Program-made: the position numbers and the translations under genes
Shown here: piece after piece, positions 25,159 to 37,490 of the stretch
Numbering within the stretch: position 1 is the first letter of the stretch
Layout: each line of letters opens with the position of its first letter
Assembly (NCBI GenBank): GCA_022266195.1
Contig: WHVY01000005.1
Coordinates: forward strand, 7,316,001 to 7,380,000
Length of the DNA stretch: 64,000 bases
Direction of reading: 5' to 3'
DNA from: Tetranychus cinnabarinus
Lineage: Eukaryota > Arthropoda > Arachnida > Trombidiformes > Tetranychidae
Notes under the pieces: generated by a model
What the model saw: only the letters and a program-made list of their open reading frames with translations
The model's database searches: none
Told to the model about the DNA's origin: nothing

Positions 25159-25398
25159 AAGAAGGCAAAGATGCAGAAGCTGAAGATGAAGAACGAGATG
25201 AAGAAAGAGAAGGCGAAAGAAAGAAAAGAAAGATGAGTAAAGAGTGAGGAAGGTGAAGAAGCGAAAGAAGGGAAAGGAGAAAAAGAAGAATAGAAAGAAA
25301 AGAAGGGGAAGAAGGCAAATAATGAAAAAATGAGATGGAGAAAGAAAAGAAGATGAAAAGAAAGAAAACGAAAATGAAGAGAAAAAAAGGAAACAAAG
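25159..25398 (+). repeat. Polypurine tract
   Basis: About 240 bases of nearly pure A/G on the plus strand, with GAAGAAG, GATGAAG and AAAGAAAAG blocks. It overlaps the acidic tail of the broken ORF to its left. Apparent open frames on either strand here (F/S/L-rich or K/E/R-rich) are composition artefacts. Confidence 0.7.
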
Positions 25399-25409
25399 CA
25401 CTTTGTTTT

Positions 25410-26235
25410 TTAATCAAATTTTATTATTATCATTATTATCATTATTATCATTATAGCCAAGTAACTACGTCGGCGCTTGATAGCCCGATTTATGTTATCA
25501 TAGACGTAGTTACTGTTGACGCTGCCCTCGTTATCAGCATCAGTTTCGTCAGATTCAGACTGTGGCATGAAGCTGAAGAAGAATATAGAACTTCTCCAGA
25601 TTCATCCTCTACAACGAATGCTAAGTTCACGAGGGCAGTGTCAACTTTGACATCACCATTATCATCACCATTGCCATCATTTCCATCATCATTATCCCCA
25701 TCAACATCACGATCATAATCATCAAGGTCATCAAAGTAAGGTCGCCTTATGGAGGCTATACGCAAAAACCGTATAGTTACTTCTTGAAGTAACAAACTGT
25801 TGCTGCATGCAACCACCATAAGGTCCCTGACGAAGTGGCTAAAGTAATAATAATGATCAGTTTAAAGTTGGTTGTTTAATAATGGAGAGGTGTTACATTG
25901 ACGGAAAGGTGTTAATCTTTTACAATAATATAGCACTTTATCAGTGGAGTTAGTAGCCACTTCGTCGGAGACACTGGACACATCCATGGCGGTTGCAGAT
26001 CCCCTGTTGCGGGCATTATGGGCGATTATGGTCGGTGGAAGGTTGCAAGTTGGGTGTGAAGCGTTTGTTGGTGGAGGGTGGGGGTCGAAGTGGGCGAAAT
26101 ACCGTTCCTCTGGAGGAAACCCTATACCACATCCCACCCTGATTATCGTAGTCGTACCTATTAGATGCTGCGGGTGGATGTGGTATATAACCGACGCAAG
26201 ACTTTCGGTGTTGTTGGGGAAATTAGGGTAGGGGA
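25410..26235. other. GC-richer foreign-looking block with overlapping open frames
   Basis: This block is visibly richer in G and C than anything nearby, especially 25960-26200. It has open frames on both strands. On the minus strand, 25410-25568 starts MPQSESDETDADNEG and continues with NSNYVYDNINRAIKRRRSYL. Another frame, 25490-25819, is Asp/Gly-rich; 25862-26275 has no clear domain. Inverted repeats occur inside: TTGACGCTGCCCTCG (about 25517) pairs with 25629-25644, and the CTGACGAAGTGGCTAAAG region (25828) pairs with 25950-25968. I recognise no product. Transposon or viral debris is the best guess. Confidence 0.35.
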
Positions 26236-26339
26236 GAACAATAGTTACAGAATTAGAAGTAATGAAAAAAAGCAATAAATCTGAAGAACATTCTTAAAGA
26301 AATCCAGTAGAAATGCTCCGTATTCCTTCTAGAAAAATA

Positions 26340-26715
26340 TATAAGGTATTTTGTTTCTTTTTCTTTTTCTTCTTTCTTATCTTTTATTGTTCTGTCTCTT
26401 TTATACTTGGTGTTAAAATTTAAAACTTTTTTGAACAAACTTGCAGTCATAAAACAAAATTTTTGCCAGAAACCTTGAAAATTTTATCTTAGAGTTTTAA
26501 AAACAAAAAAGTAATAGTAAGTAGGCCCTTTTTCTATCTTTTTTTCTTTCTCTTTCTTCATCTCTTTTTGTTTTATCTGCGTCGCCTTTATATTTTTCAG
26601 CCTTTTCTTTTACCATCTTCCTACTCAACTCTCTTTCTATTTCTCTATTTTCATCTTCTTTGCCTTTACCTTCATCTTTCCCGTTTTCGTCTTCTTTGTT
26701 ATTTTTTTATTGTAT
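26340..26715 (+). repeat. Polypyrimidine low-complexity tract
   Basis: T/C-rich sequence (TTTCTTTTTCTTTTTCTTC and similar) in two main runs, about 26346-26405 and 26530-26715. No gene supported. Confidence 0.5.
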
Positions 26716-26759
26716 TAACCCTCTTTTTCCTCTTCCTTACCCCCTAAAAAGTCACGTCA

Positions 26760-26800
26760 TATACAGTCTGAAAGAGGCTCCTCCTCTTCCAGACTGTATA
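26760..26800. repeat. Short hairpin
   Basis: TATACAGTCTG at the left pairs with CAGACTGTATA at the right, with AAGAGG/CCTCTT pairing inside and a loop of about 5 bases. It may be a small RNA hairpin or the footprint of an element; nothing else supports a function. Confidence 0.45.
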
Positions 26801-27213
26801 TCATACTTACTACTTCTATTGCTAAGAACTTCTGGCGTGTAAACCGTTAAAAAGGTTTACCGATTGGAATAAGTACCCTATGACCTAAAAATTGATCAGA
26901 AAAGCTACACGTAAGTCAATGTCTTACCCAATGTCACACAGGTCAACCCTCATGCTCAACCTCAAAAGCGTCCATTTATCGACAAAAGATAATGTAAACT
27001 ATTTGCTGGTGCCAAAAAGCGTGGTCTATGATGAAATGTTACCTAATGGCCAAACGGTAAACGAATAGTTGTGATCTCAGCGACTCACCAAAGTGCATGC
27101 TTCCTTGCTTCACTGGTCAATAGGTAAAAGGTGAATTAACAGTTAGGGTGACACATCAAAATAAAACGAATTCAGCATAAAATTTCCCATTTTTCATGTT
27201 CTTAACAAAAAAT

Positions 27214-27424
27214 GGTAACAGTCTAGTTATACGGACACAAAACAATAACAAAGCCGTTAATTGAGGCCCCAGGCCGTCCAAGCCCAACCGAACCTAACCA
27301 AACCTAACCTAACCTAATCTAACCTAACCTAACCTAGTCCGACCTAGAGCGCGATAATAATCGATTATTTATTTGAATCTATAGCACTGTTTATTATATG
27401 TGTCCGTATAACTAGACTCTCACC
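27214..27424. mobile_element. Inverted-repeat element carrying AACCT telomere-like repeats, copy 1
   Basis: 211 bases with ends GGTAACAGTCTAGTTATACG and the inverse ...CGTATAACTAGACTCTCACC; the inner 20 bases (AGTCTAGTTATACGGACACA) match perfectly. It is flanked by an 8-base direct duplication, CAAAAAAT, at 27206-27213 and 27425-27432. The middle holds several AACCT units (27294-27338). It has no coding capacity. An 8-base target duplication is typical of hAT and P-type transposons, so it is probably a non-autonomous member of one of these. A second copy sits in an intron of GH30 copy C. Confidence 0.88.
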
Positions 27425-27782
27425 CAAAAAATATTCCTCGATAGACAGTTAGTCTATTATTTTGGTCTACATCTTTCATCTTTTAATAGCATAGTCTACA
27501 ACATCCATAAACTTACGATTTAGCATATCTCATTTCAAGATTAACATGAAACCTTGTTTGCAACGCGATAAAATATTGTAAGGAATTCCTGGTTGATTCT
27601 ATGCTTGATATCTTTAATCAGATAATATTGAACATATGATATTATTTAGATTAGTTTGTTTATCTTAAGCCATCCATTGTCCAATAAGCTGATAATCCAA
27701 AACTAAGAATATTTTTTGCAGCTCATTCAAGAATATCAAAATATCACTAGATTTATGGATAATGCGATATGAGAAAGTCGAC

Positions 27783-27848
27783 TATATAAGAAGTCCAATA
27801 GCAAATCTGTGTTCACTGTGAGATAAACACACTCACGCAAAATTTGCA
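27783..27848 (+). promoter_or_regulatory. TATA-box core promoter and 5'UTR of GH30 copy B
   Basis: TATATAAG at 27783-27790, initiator-like TTCACTGT about 30 bases on, ATG at 27849. The block is essentially identical to that of copy A. Confidence 0.7.
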
Positions 27849-30268
27849 ATGTTCATAAAAACAGTAACTTTTTTTATTTGTTTGAACTTAATATTTATAT
27901 CTGGTTCATTTGGTTGTCAAGTGAAGAGGAACGAAAAAACAGACAGTTTTGTTTGTGTTTGTAATAATGATTATTGTGATCCCTTACCAGTTGAACCATT
28001 CTCATCACCTCAATCATTGACTATATTCACAACTGATAAATCATATTATCGTTTAACCAAATCAGTTGTACCCGAATCCGATCTTAAGGTTAACCAATCC
28101 TCGGATATTAGAGTTACTCTCAATGTCTTTGATCGTTTTCAATCAATAATAGGATTTGGTGGAGCCTTTACTGATGCAGCTGGAATCAACATCAATAGAC
28201 TAACAAGTGACGCTTTAAAAGATCGTTTGATTGCTGATTATTTTGGAAAAGATGGAGCTGAATACAGTGTTTGCCGAGTTCCAATCGGTGGTTCAGATTT
28301 CTCTGATCGTTCATATTCGTATGATGACGTTGTTGACGATTTTGAATTGAAACACTTTGCTTTAGCTGCTGATGATCATAATTATAAGGTGAGTTCATCA
28401 AAATATTAGTGATGGCTCTTTGAGTTCTTATTGAAAATACAAATCTTTTCAACATCAGATTCCATACATCAAAAAAGCTAAGGAGTTGAACAATAATCTC
28501 AAACTATTTGGTTCTCCTTGGGCTCCACCAGCTTGGCTTAAGACTAACAATGCTTCTAATGGACTGGGAATATTGATCGGTGAACCTGGAAGCAAACATT
28601 GGAAAACATGGGCTAATTATTTTGTTAAGTATGAGCATTATAATATAAATTGTTTTGCTCTTTGTGCTAATGTGATCGTGTTTTTGTTGTTCTTTTAGAT
28701 TTTTTGACAGTTACAAAGAGAATGGTATCGAATTCTGGGGATTAACACCGCAAAATGAGCCTCTTACGGGTTTAAAACCAGGCTTCGATTGGAATACTTG
28801 TGGATTCTCTCCAGAGATGATGAGAGATTTCATTAAAAAAGATTTAGGACCAATATTGAAGGCTGCTGGTTATGGTTTGGATAAGATTAAACTAATGATT
28901 TACGACCATAACACCAATCAAGTTTATTCATTTGCAAGAGGCATTCTGTCTGATAAAGAAGCGGCTAGTTATGTTTCTGGAGTAGCTTATCATTGGTATG
29001 CTGGTCACTACTATGATGACTTGAACAAAGTCCATGATCAATTCCCTGATTACTTCCTTATGTCAACCGAGGCATGTGAAGGCTGGATAAGAACTGATCC
29101 AGATGTTGGAGGTAAGATATTGCCTCTTTAAAAGATTTTCTATTATTTAATATATTGCTTTGATTTCGTTTAATGTTTGAATGAAATTTTTGGCTCAATT
29201 ATTGCTTCTATGCTCAGCTTCATAAGACGATTAGCTAATCAGCAGCCAAGAATTCTGGTCTTTTCGATCTATTGTATCTTTCTCAGTGGAGAAATTCTAC
29301 TATACTAGATTATAGTCATGATTTGATTTTCTAGAGACTCAGGTTCCCTAGAGCCGTGTTCTAACAGGATGGACTGAAAACAGAAAACATTTTCAAAAGC
29401 AATGCAAAATGGCAAAAATATTTCGTTTTGTTTGATGGCGTTATGGCTCATTGTTGAAAGATTAATAAGTGCAAAAACTCTGACTTTCGAGTTAAGAGTT
29501 ATAACCTGATAAACTTTTAGAACTGGACACATTCGTGTGGTTAAAAATTTCTCTGGTCGAAGTTTTTTGATGAAATCGCTTTGAAAGTTCAAACTTTGAT
29601 TGCATTTTGATAAGTTTTAGAACTAGATTTGATTTCATTTGCTAGTTTTTCTCATTTTAGATTTCGTAACTTTTTCATTTAGATAATAATTTGGACCCTT
29701 TATTGTGGATTTCATGTATTGCGTTAATTTAAGATGAGTCATGATCGCGATCCCCTCGTTTTAAATAAATGAAACTAACTTATGATCATTTACATATTAT
29801 ATTGTATTATAAATCTTTTCAGTTAAACTTGGAAATTGGACTCGAGCTGAGACTTATGCCAATGATATCATTGAAGGACTGAATCATTGGTCAACTGGTT
29901 GGGTCGATTGGAATATGGTATTAGACACAAAAGGAAGTCCGAATTGGGCACTAAATTATGTCGATGCTCCAATAATAGTATCTGATGATGGAACTGAATA
30001 TTACAAACAACCAATGTTCTATTCTTTAGCTCATTTCAGCAAATTCTTGAAACCAGGATCACAAAGAATTCACCACCGAATTGATAAAGGTCGAATGGAT
30101 GGCGTTAAAATGACTACCTTTGTGACTCCAAAAAATGATCTTGTTATTATTGTTGTTAATACAAATCCAGATTCTGTACGGATCACATTCAATGGAGCTG
30201 GACCAACTAAGTTTACTCTTCAATTTGGTCCAAGTTCAATACAAACAATAACCAAGTCATTGAACTAA
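27849..30268 (+). CDS. Glucosylceramidase, GH30 family, copy B
   Basis: Exons 27849-28388, 28459-28628, 28699-29111 and 29823-30268 give 522 residues without interruption, with the same intron phases (0, 2, 1) as copy A. Same activity and architecture: signal peptide, CVCNNDYCD, FGGAFTDAAG, acid/base Glu in TPQNEP (about E257), nucleophile in MSTEACEG (about E361), YKQPMFYSLAHFSKF. It is the closest relative of copy A: promoter, exon 1 and exon 4 are almost identical. Exon 3 differs more, for example KPGFDWNTCGFSPEM against KPNYGWNTCGFTSEM and HWYAGHYYDD against HWYFGHYYDE. Intron 3 is 711 bases and unlike that of copy A. Probably active. Confidence 0.95.
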
Positions 30269-31798
30269 GAAATTTATTAACGTTTTTAAATCTTAATGTA
30301 ATAAATCAGTTTAATTACAATGAGTATAATTATTGATAAAATAAAAATAATAAAAAACCCTAAAAACAAATATTACAAATAATACAAAAGAGTCAACTAT
30401 TGTTGTTTCTCGTGGCTTAACTTTTTTTATTACAAGGGCAGTGAACGATTGCCCTTGTCTAGAACTGATTGGATAAGTCAAATTATTAATAATACATCCG
30501 ATAAGGCAAGTTAAGTCACGTAAAATTTCACGGGTTCATTCGCCTAGACAGTGATTCCTGAGATATTAGTTATTGGCCTTATATTCATTTCATTTTCACT
30601 CAAGAGCTTTCAGTTGCAAAGGTTAGAGATATCTTTATAGCTATTTTTATAGCTAATTAGCTCAATTGATTAAGATTAAACAATTCATCTTTAGATTATT
30701 TATGCGTACATTGAATTAATACAAACCCAATTGTATTTGTTGCTTATCCTTCACTCATTAATCCAATATTCAAGTGCGAAAAACTCGACCTACGAGTTCC
30801 ATCATGTTATACCATAATCTATAGATGAATACCGAAGAGATTTATATTCATTAAGGAAACTCATGAAAAGGTTTATCAGAAGAGACTAATTATTTGCCTG
30901 AATTAATAAATTCTAAGGAAAAGATGGATTCTTCAATAATTTTCACATATTTATTTGTTCTGATATTTTTATTCATAATCTTTAATTTTTAGCTATTTTG
31001 GTTCTGGTTCTGTCACCATCTGATTAAGTGTGAGATTATGCATTTACTTAGCGGTTAAAAATGCTGTTGGGTGAACTGAAACAATTGAAGCCTCATGAAT
31101 GTGAAGTAAACAATGAAATTAACAGGTAAACCAAGTTCCATTTGGGAAATAATCTTTTCTCAAACTGTTCCTATTCATGGAAAGTCATTAATAGCTAATT
31201 TATTTGATTACGAGAGCTTCCTTTTGTTTGTATTCAGTTTGATAAGTATCAGTAATTTGATTATAATTAAATTGTATCAAATGTTAATCAGGAAAGTCGC
31301 AAGAAATCTCTATTCTTGACTCCAACAGATTCGGTAAAAGCTCACAAGTGAAAGATTGTTGTTGAACAATTAGCTTAACCTGATTATCTTGCGGATAATC
31401 TGTTCCGTTTTAATTCACCCACAAGGTTGATGACAATTAATACAAATTAATTAATTTTGGTGAACAATTATCTTCTAATTAGATGCGCACTTGAAAGAGG
31501 GAAATTAATAATAACTTGTTCTCACCATTGTCAGAGACTCATAATATTAATGGAACCGTTCGACTTCCATATTAATGGAAACAATTATTAATAACAATTG
31601 AAAGTATTTTACAAAAATAATCTTTATGTGAAAAATATTACATTACTACATTGCTGAAGGTAAATTGTGATTACAATGAGTTTACTAATGAATGGGCAAA
31701 GGGTTAAAACGAGGACAACAGAAGCAGTGATGAGTATTAATGGGTTTACTTTTCATTCTTTCAGGTAAAATGAGGTTCAACTGGATGATCTTTTCCGT
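30269..31798. other. Intergenic, no gene seen
   Basis: AT-rich sequence between convergent GH30 copy B (plus) and the cuticle protein gene (minus). It should contain both 3'UTRs; AATAAA-type signals follow the GH30 stop at about 30299 and 30339. Nothing else supported. Confidence 0.5.
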
Positions 31799-32719
31799 CT
31801 AGTAGTGTCTTCTTGGTCCATAAGGGCTTGAATGGTAACTGTCCATACGATAATCTGGTCGTGAGTAGTCTGACTTTGATGGGCCATAAGAAGCATAAGA
31901 AGGTCTAAGGTAAGCTGGAGCAGCATAAACTGAATGAGTTGGTGGCTCTTTGGCGATCATCTTAACATCAGCAGGGTCTTTTGGTGCAGTTCCAGGTTCG
32001 TTGGTAGAAACTGTAGCACGGAATCCATGCTTGTCAGCCACATAGTCTACCTTACGATAGATTCCATGAGCATCAGTATATCCATAAGAGCCACGTTTGG
32101 TGCCGTATTCATCACCTAATATAACAAATGAAATTGCATGAAATTACAACGAACACTAAATATGTCTTTTACCTTCTTCTTGTTGGTGATTTTTGTTTCC
32201 ATAACCATCGTTGATATCATAACCAAAGCTGTATGGTTGAGGTTTGTGATCCTTAACCAAGGTTGTTATTAAAGTGAGTAAAACAAGACAAAATTAGTTG
32301 AGTTGAATTAGACACAAATCAATGCTCTAAGTACGGTCAGTCTCTTAACTCTTTTTTGGTGCAAAACAAAGTTACTGACAAGTCGATGGCGAACCGTCAT
32401 CACTTGTTAGGCGATGTTAAGACGTTGGCATAAAGCAACTGAAGCAAAGTGCAATCTACTTACATAGAGTGGTTCGGCATAAGATGCTTTTGGTGATGCA
32501 TATGATGGAGCGGGAATGGCATAAGCAGCCTTTGGGATGTGTGAGTACCTTGATGATGGACCATTGTATCCATAGTATGCTGGTGAAGCAATTGAACAAA
32601 CTGTTAAACAGCCAAGCAAGATGAAACTCTGTGGATTGAATGAAAAGAAGTAAAGATGAAAATCACAGAAAAGGTCACAATTGAAGTATCCAAATTGTTG
32701 TTAACTTTACCTTAATCAT
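31799..32719 (-). CDS. Cuticle protein with Rebers-Riddiford chitin-binding domain
   Basis: Four minus-strand exons, 32711-32719, 32464-32628, 32173-32251 and 31799-32115, encode 189 residues. The first exon carries only Met-Ile-Lys, so intron 1 splits the signal peptide, a common trait of arthropod cuticle genes. The signal continues SFILLGCLTVCSIASPA. A Tyr/Ala/Pro/Ser-rich segment follows (KAAYAIPAPSYASPKASYAE). The chitin-binding domain spans about residues 60-120: PQPYSFGYDINDGYGNKNH, then GSYGYTDAHGIYRKVDYVAD and HGFRATV, which is the extended R&R consensus. The C-terminal tail is Tyr/Ser/Pro-rich. The protein would be secreted and bind chitin fibres in the exoskeleton. A TATA box lies 118 bases upstream. 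Family assignment is firm; RR-1 or RR-2 class not decided. Confidence 0.93.
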
Positions 32720-32836
32720 TTTCGTTGACTTTTGTTGACTAACTGAACGAATTGAATAAAACGAATTAAAATGTTTTGTAATGTTGATTCAACTTGGTTC
32801 TGGTAACTTATGAACTTTTCATGAAACTTTATTCTC

Positions 32837-32844
32837 CTTTTATA
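32837..32844 (-). promoter_or_regulatory. TATA box of the cuticle protein gene
   Basis: On the minus strand GGGTATAAAAGG is centred here, 118 bases before ATG 32719. This leaves room for a 5'UTR of roughly 85-90 bases. Confidence 0.6.
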
Positions 32845-35800
32845 CCCGAAACAGAGGACGTTTCGTGTTAATTGGCAGCTTTAAGGCGTTCAATTTTGTT
32901 GGTCACTTTTCTGGTCGGCCAATGTCGAACAGTTTTGTCAAGGTAAAAAAAGAAGATGAAAAGGAACATGGAAAGACTTGATGAAGATAATGATGATAAT
33001 GAGGATGATGAGGATGGAAAGAGATGAAGAAAAAAGAGAAAGTTTGTAATGAAAGGTAAACTCATGTCCAGTTAGGATATGGGTCAAGCTGTAGATAAGA
33101 AAGTGTAATAATTATTATAATAATAATCGTAACAAAAGTGAGTAAGAAAAGGAAAGAGAAGAGAAGTAAGATGAAATATGAGGAGGAGTTGAATTTGAAT
33201 TGTGATTTAATTATTATCATTAGCTGTGAAAATGTTGATTGAGGTCAGTAGAGAAGTAAAATGACAATTTCGACTCTTTTTCTTGTTCTTCCAACAGCCA
33301 AAAGTGAATTAAAAAAAGGATAAAATGGTCAAAAAATGTCGACTAAGGTTCTTCTCTAAAGCAATGGTCAAGAAGGTAAAAGATATTGACTTCAGTAGTT
33401 GACTTTCAGTTCATCACTTAATGACATTACAATTCAAGTGTTTAATTTCATTGTTTCATCGCTCACGTTCACCAGGTTAGTAGCCAGTCTCATCTCTTGA
33501 TTCAAATCTGGTCAACCTGTCAAAGCGACAAAAATATCAAATTATCACTGATCACGAGTCCGATGAAAGGTCAATAAAAATAGATGAATCTCGAGTTGTG
33601 TAGGATTTAATGATTTGTCAAGTGAAGGACATTGGAAACAATTTAATTTTTGATTCAATTTCGGCTAATATGTTACTCGATTGATACCATTTTGTTAACC
33701 TTGGCATTGATGAACTTGCAGTTAATGAGAAAATTAAATTTCTCATTATTTTGCTTTCAATAGGTAAAGGTAAAATTGACATTCTTATCAGACAAAAACG
33801 AAGAAAATTATTCCTATTTACTCGTAATGATGATGGTAATCATGATGATAATTATAACAGATAATGATTCAACACGTTCGCTAATAAAATGAATTTAAGT
33901 GCAAAACCTTTTGGTCAGTCTACTGTTTGATCGCACATTTCATCTCATATTTGATCTAAATTGATATAAATCACGTTTCCAAGTCTTTTTATTGCTAGTT
34001 TTGCTATTCAATTGATTCCAAGGAAACTTGTTCAGAATATTTTTTTTGGTCAACTTTTCCATTTTCAAAGATAGTCAAATGATCTGAAATCAAGTCATGA
34101 CTTTAGGTTTGGGTTAATTTGATTAGTAAACTCATAAGGAACTAAACTGGATTAACAAATGCAAAATCAATCATGATCAAGATTAAGAGAAAACAGATTT
34201 TCTCAATCAACAATTAATCCATAAATTTGAACAAGTAATTGACCATCAATCAATAAAGTCCATTTTGAATTAATTTCTCGCCAATTGACAATCAAAGTGA
34301 AACAATTTGAAAAGGATTTCCATTTAAGATGATTTACTATTCAATCAAATTTCAATTTCCTGATTTGTTAAAAGCCAACACCAAATGTGATCAGAAGAGT
34401 TGGATAAGTAAATAAAAAGTTTCATTTTATTCGCTCGATTTTCGCTATAACGAATCGCATAACGAACTGAATAATAAATCGAAAAATGATAAAATAATTG
34501 TTGATATTTTTCGTTGCCAAATTAAATAATCCAAGATAATGACAGTTCAAGATCATTCGAAACGAATTACTTTTAATGGTAAATCATTTTTTTGTTGATA
34601 AACAGACAAATAACAATTATGGATAATTTATTGTTGCTATTTAATTGTATCGAGTCAACGCGTTGAAAATGTAATACAAAGTTGAATCAATTAGGACCAA
34701 TGAATCAACATCAGGATAAAACAAAAATGAAAAGTTCGAAAAATTTTTCTAAAGTTGAAATGCTTTTCAATTGAAACAATTTGATGTTATCAAACTATTT
34801 AAGGATGTTTTACAAAAGTAAAAGTTTGATGTTCATTTGATTGTTTAACGGTCGATGGAAATGATTAAAGCTATTGTCGTAATTGTATTAATGACAGTTT
34901 CTCGTGAGATTTAACACTTTACTTAAATGATTGGACATTCAATTGTTGAATGGGAAAATATAATTTGCAAGATTGAATCTGCAAATGAATTAACAAATGG
35001 AGAAAATTTTGCAATTTTTTTCTTCTTTTCACCAAACATTAACAATTCTTGATTGTTGTGCATGTTGAATGAGTTGCTTTTTTGAGTGAAAATTTAATTT
35101 AAACATTTTCACTACAATTCTCAATGAATTCAGGGTTACCTTGAAATTTTAAAGTAGAACAGTAGTTTATCGTGTAACTTCATTTTCATGATGAATGGCG
35201 AACAGTGAAAGTGAACATTAAGATTAACAGTTCATTAGATTGGACAATTTGCTAACAAATGAATCTTGCTATTATTTGAATATTTAGCGAGAAAATTAAA
35301 CTCTATTTATCAGCAAATGAGATTTTTTCACGATAATTTCAATTCCTTTTTTAAACCATTTTAATGTGTTGCTTTGAACGAGAAACTAAATTGACTTTGG
35401 CTTAATTGGGTTTCAGGTCAAACTGTCTCAATTTAGTATTGAACTTGAGTTTACTCTTGAATGGTCAACTTGAATTGTTTCAATTTAATTATAAATTTCA
35501 AATACTTTTTCGTACCTTAAATCGTCTCATTGCAACAATCGACTTTCACTGAAATTGAAGTTTAATTGGATGAATGTATCAATGTTTAGTTTTCACTATT
35601 ACACTTGTATCTACAATTATCATGTAATGAAGATGAATTGAAGGACAGAACATGAAATTATATGTTTGCAGTGGTCAGTGTTTATTAATGAAAGTGTTGC
35701 TATTGTTGTGTTTCTTCGTTAGCTACTTTTAACAATGAGTTGGTTATAATTGAGGTTGAGCATTAAGTGCTGACTGTATGATTGTAAAGTAAATGTTTTC

Positions 35801-37087
35801 ATTAAATGGTTTGGGAAAGCAAAGTGGTTTTACTTGCAATTGTCACAAATATAATTAACTTTAATCGTCAGACTTTTCAAGAGTTTTTAATTCTTTTCAA
35901 ATTGAGCTTACAACTTTGCATTTGAAAACAAATGCGAAAAGTCAGTGAAAAGGAGAAACAAATGAATCATTAATAAGGCTTGAGTATCAGTTGATCAAGT
36001 GTTTCCTTGTTAGGATATTTAACATCGACAAGTCTAAAAAATTACTCTGAAAATAACGTTCTTTTGTTGAGTAGTTTGTTCAATTGAAAGTTATTCATTT
36101 AATCATCAAGTTTAATCAGTTGGGACTTTGAGCAAGGGTTGATGAATTGAAGATGATGGCTAAAGTTTGAACAGAATTAAATTTGCGCTTGAATTTAAAA
36201 ACATAATCATTATTCACTTACAAATGTTCATTTTCTGCAACATTTCATCTTTTTACTTTGAAACAATAAGAAGAACTTAATTTTTGTGTAATTTTTTCCT
36301 TGATTGAAATTCGGGTCTTCAGTTTTTCGTTTTTCCTAGAGTGGAGCAAGTTTTAAATTAGCATGAGATGAAATTTGAATTTGTATTTCGTTTTCAGATT
36401 ACATCTTGTTTGTCTTGTCGGTCTCAATACACGGTATCTTGTCACTTTGATGTCATTTTCAAATCGTTTTGTTGAATTGTGTTTTTCGGAAAATAAAAGT
36501 TTGAAAGTTAAACTATGTACAAAAGTTGATAAAACTATTAAAGTTGAGTCTTTAACAGATCCTGCTCAGACACTTATAACTATAGACATGAGTCAGATTA
36601 TGAATTCATGTTGAGTGTAAAAATTTCACTATCAAAGAGACATAATGACACCCTTCTTGCCGAACAGGAAACTTCGAGTTGAAAACTTTCTATGACTTAA
36701 GGGAAAATGTGTCAAATCTGAACATTTATACAGTTATACAATGTAGTTGCCTTCCAAACGAGTGTCTTTGATCGATTGAGCGTAATTCATTCCGAAGTAC
36801 AAAGATGCTCAAATTTTCCACAGTCTTTTCACACGAGCCATCTATTAGTATCGGAGCTCTAGCCTCAAATATTGATAGGATAATTCAAATAGTATTTCGT
36901 CTTACTATGACGCATATCGGCTGTTTTTTGTGTGGGAAGAGTGCAAATAATCTGAAGTTTTGATGGTTTAACCAAATGGTGAGGTTATAATGTAGTTACG
37001 TTGAAATAAGTTTTATTAGATGAAATAAATGAAATAATTAAACTCACAAAATGTTTACACCAGTACAAAATAACTCAATATCACTGA
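32845..37087. other. 4.2 kb gene-free AT-rich region
   Basis: No convincing exon on either strand. A purine-rich GAT/GAAG stretch at 32945-33035 gives a spurious S/L-rich frame. A frame at 36375-36614 starts at a non-ATG codon and resembles nothing known. The region may contain distal regulatory DNA of the cuticle gene. Confidence 0.5.
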
Positions 37088-37490
37088 CAAGGGAAGGTGC
37101 CCAATTGGTACGATTTTTTTCGGTTTTTTTCTGGTTTATATTGTAGAGGACGAAAAATAATTAGACACATATTCTGGCTTTTTTTAAGCAAATGCGCGGT
37201 TATTGATATTCAAGCATTTTAATTAAAGATAGTGATGCATTGTAGTCAATGAGAAGAACATAAAACAAATGAAAAGCAGAAAAATGAAAAATCCTTATGA
37301 AAATTGTGAATCACTTTTCAGTGACTCCAATAGACTTCAATGCATTATCCTAACTTATAAGTGCCTAAAAATCAATAACCGCGCATTTGCTTAAAAGAAG
37401 CCAGAATATGTGTCTAATTATTTTTCGTCCTCTACAATATAAACCAGAAAAAAATCGAAAAAAATCGTACCAATTGGGCACCTTCCCTTG
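37088..37490. mobile_element. Long-hairpin inverted-repeat element
   Basis: Two arms of about 120 bases (37088-37207 and 37371-37490) are near-perfect reverse complements, starting CAAGGGAAGGTGCCCAATTG. The spacer is about 160 bases. TGA on both sides may be a 3-base target duplication, though a match that short can be chance. No coding sequence. Superfamily uncertain. Confidence 0.8.

Noticed and set aside
25052..25417. F/L/S-rich minus-strand frames of 87-121 codons
   Set aside because: Artefact of the polypurine tract on the opposite strand.
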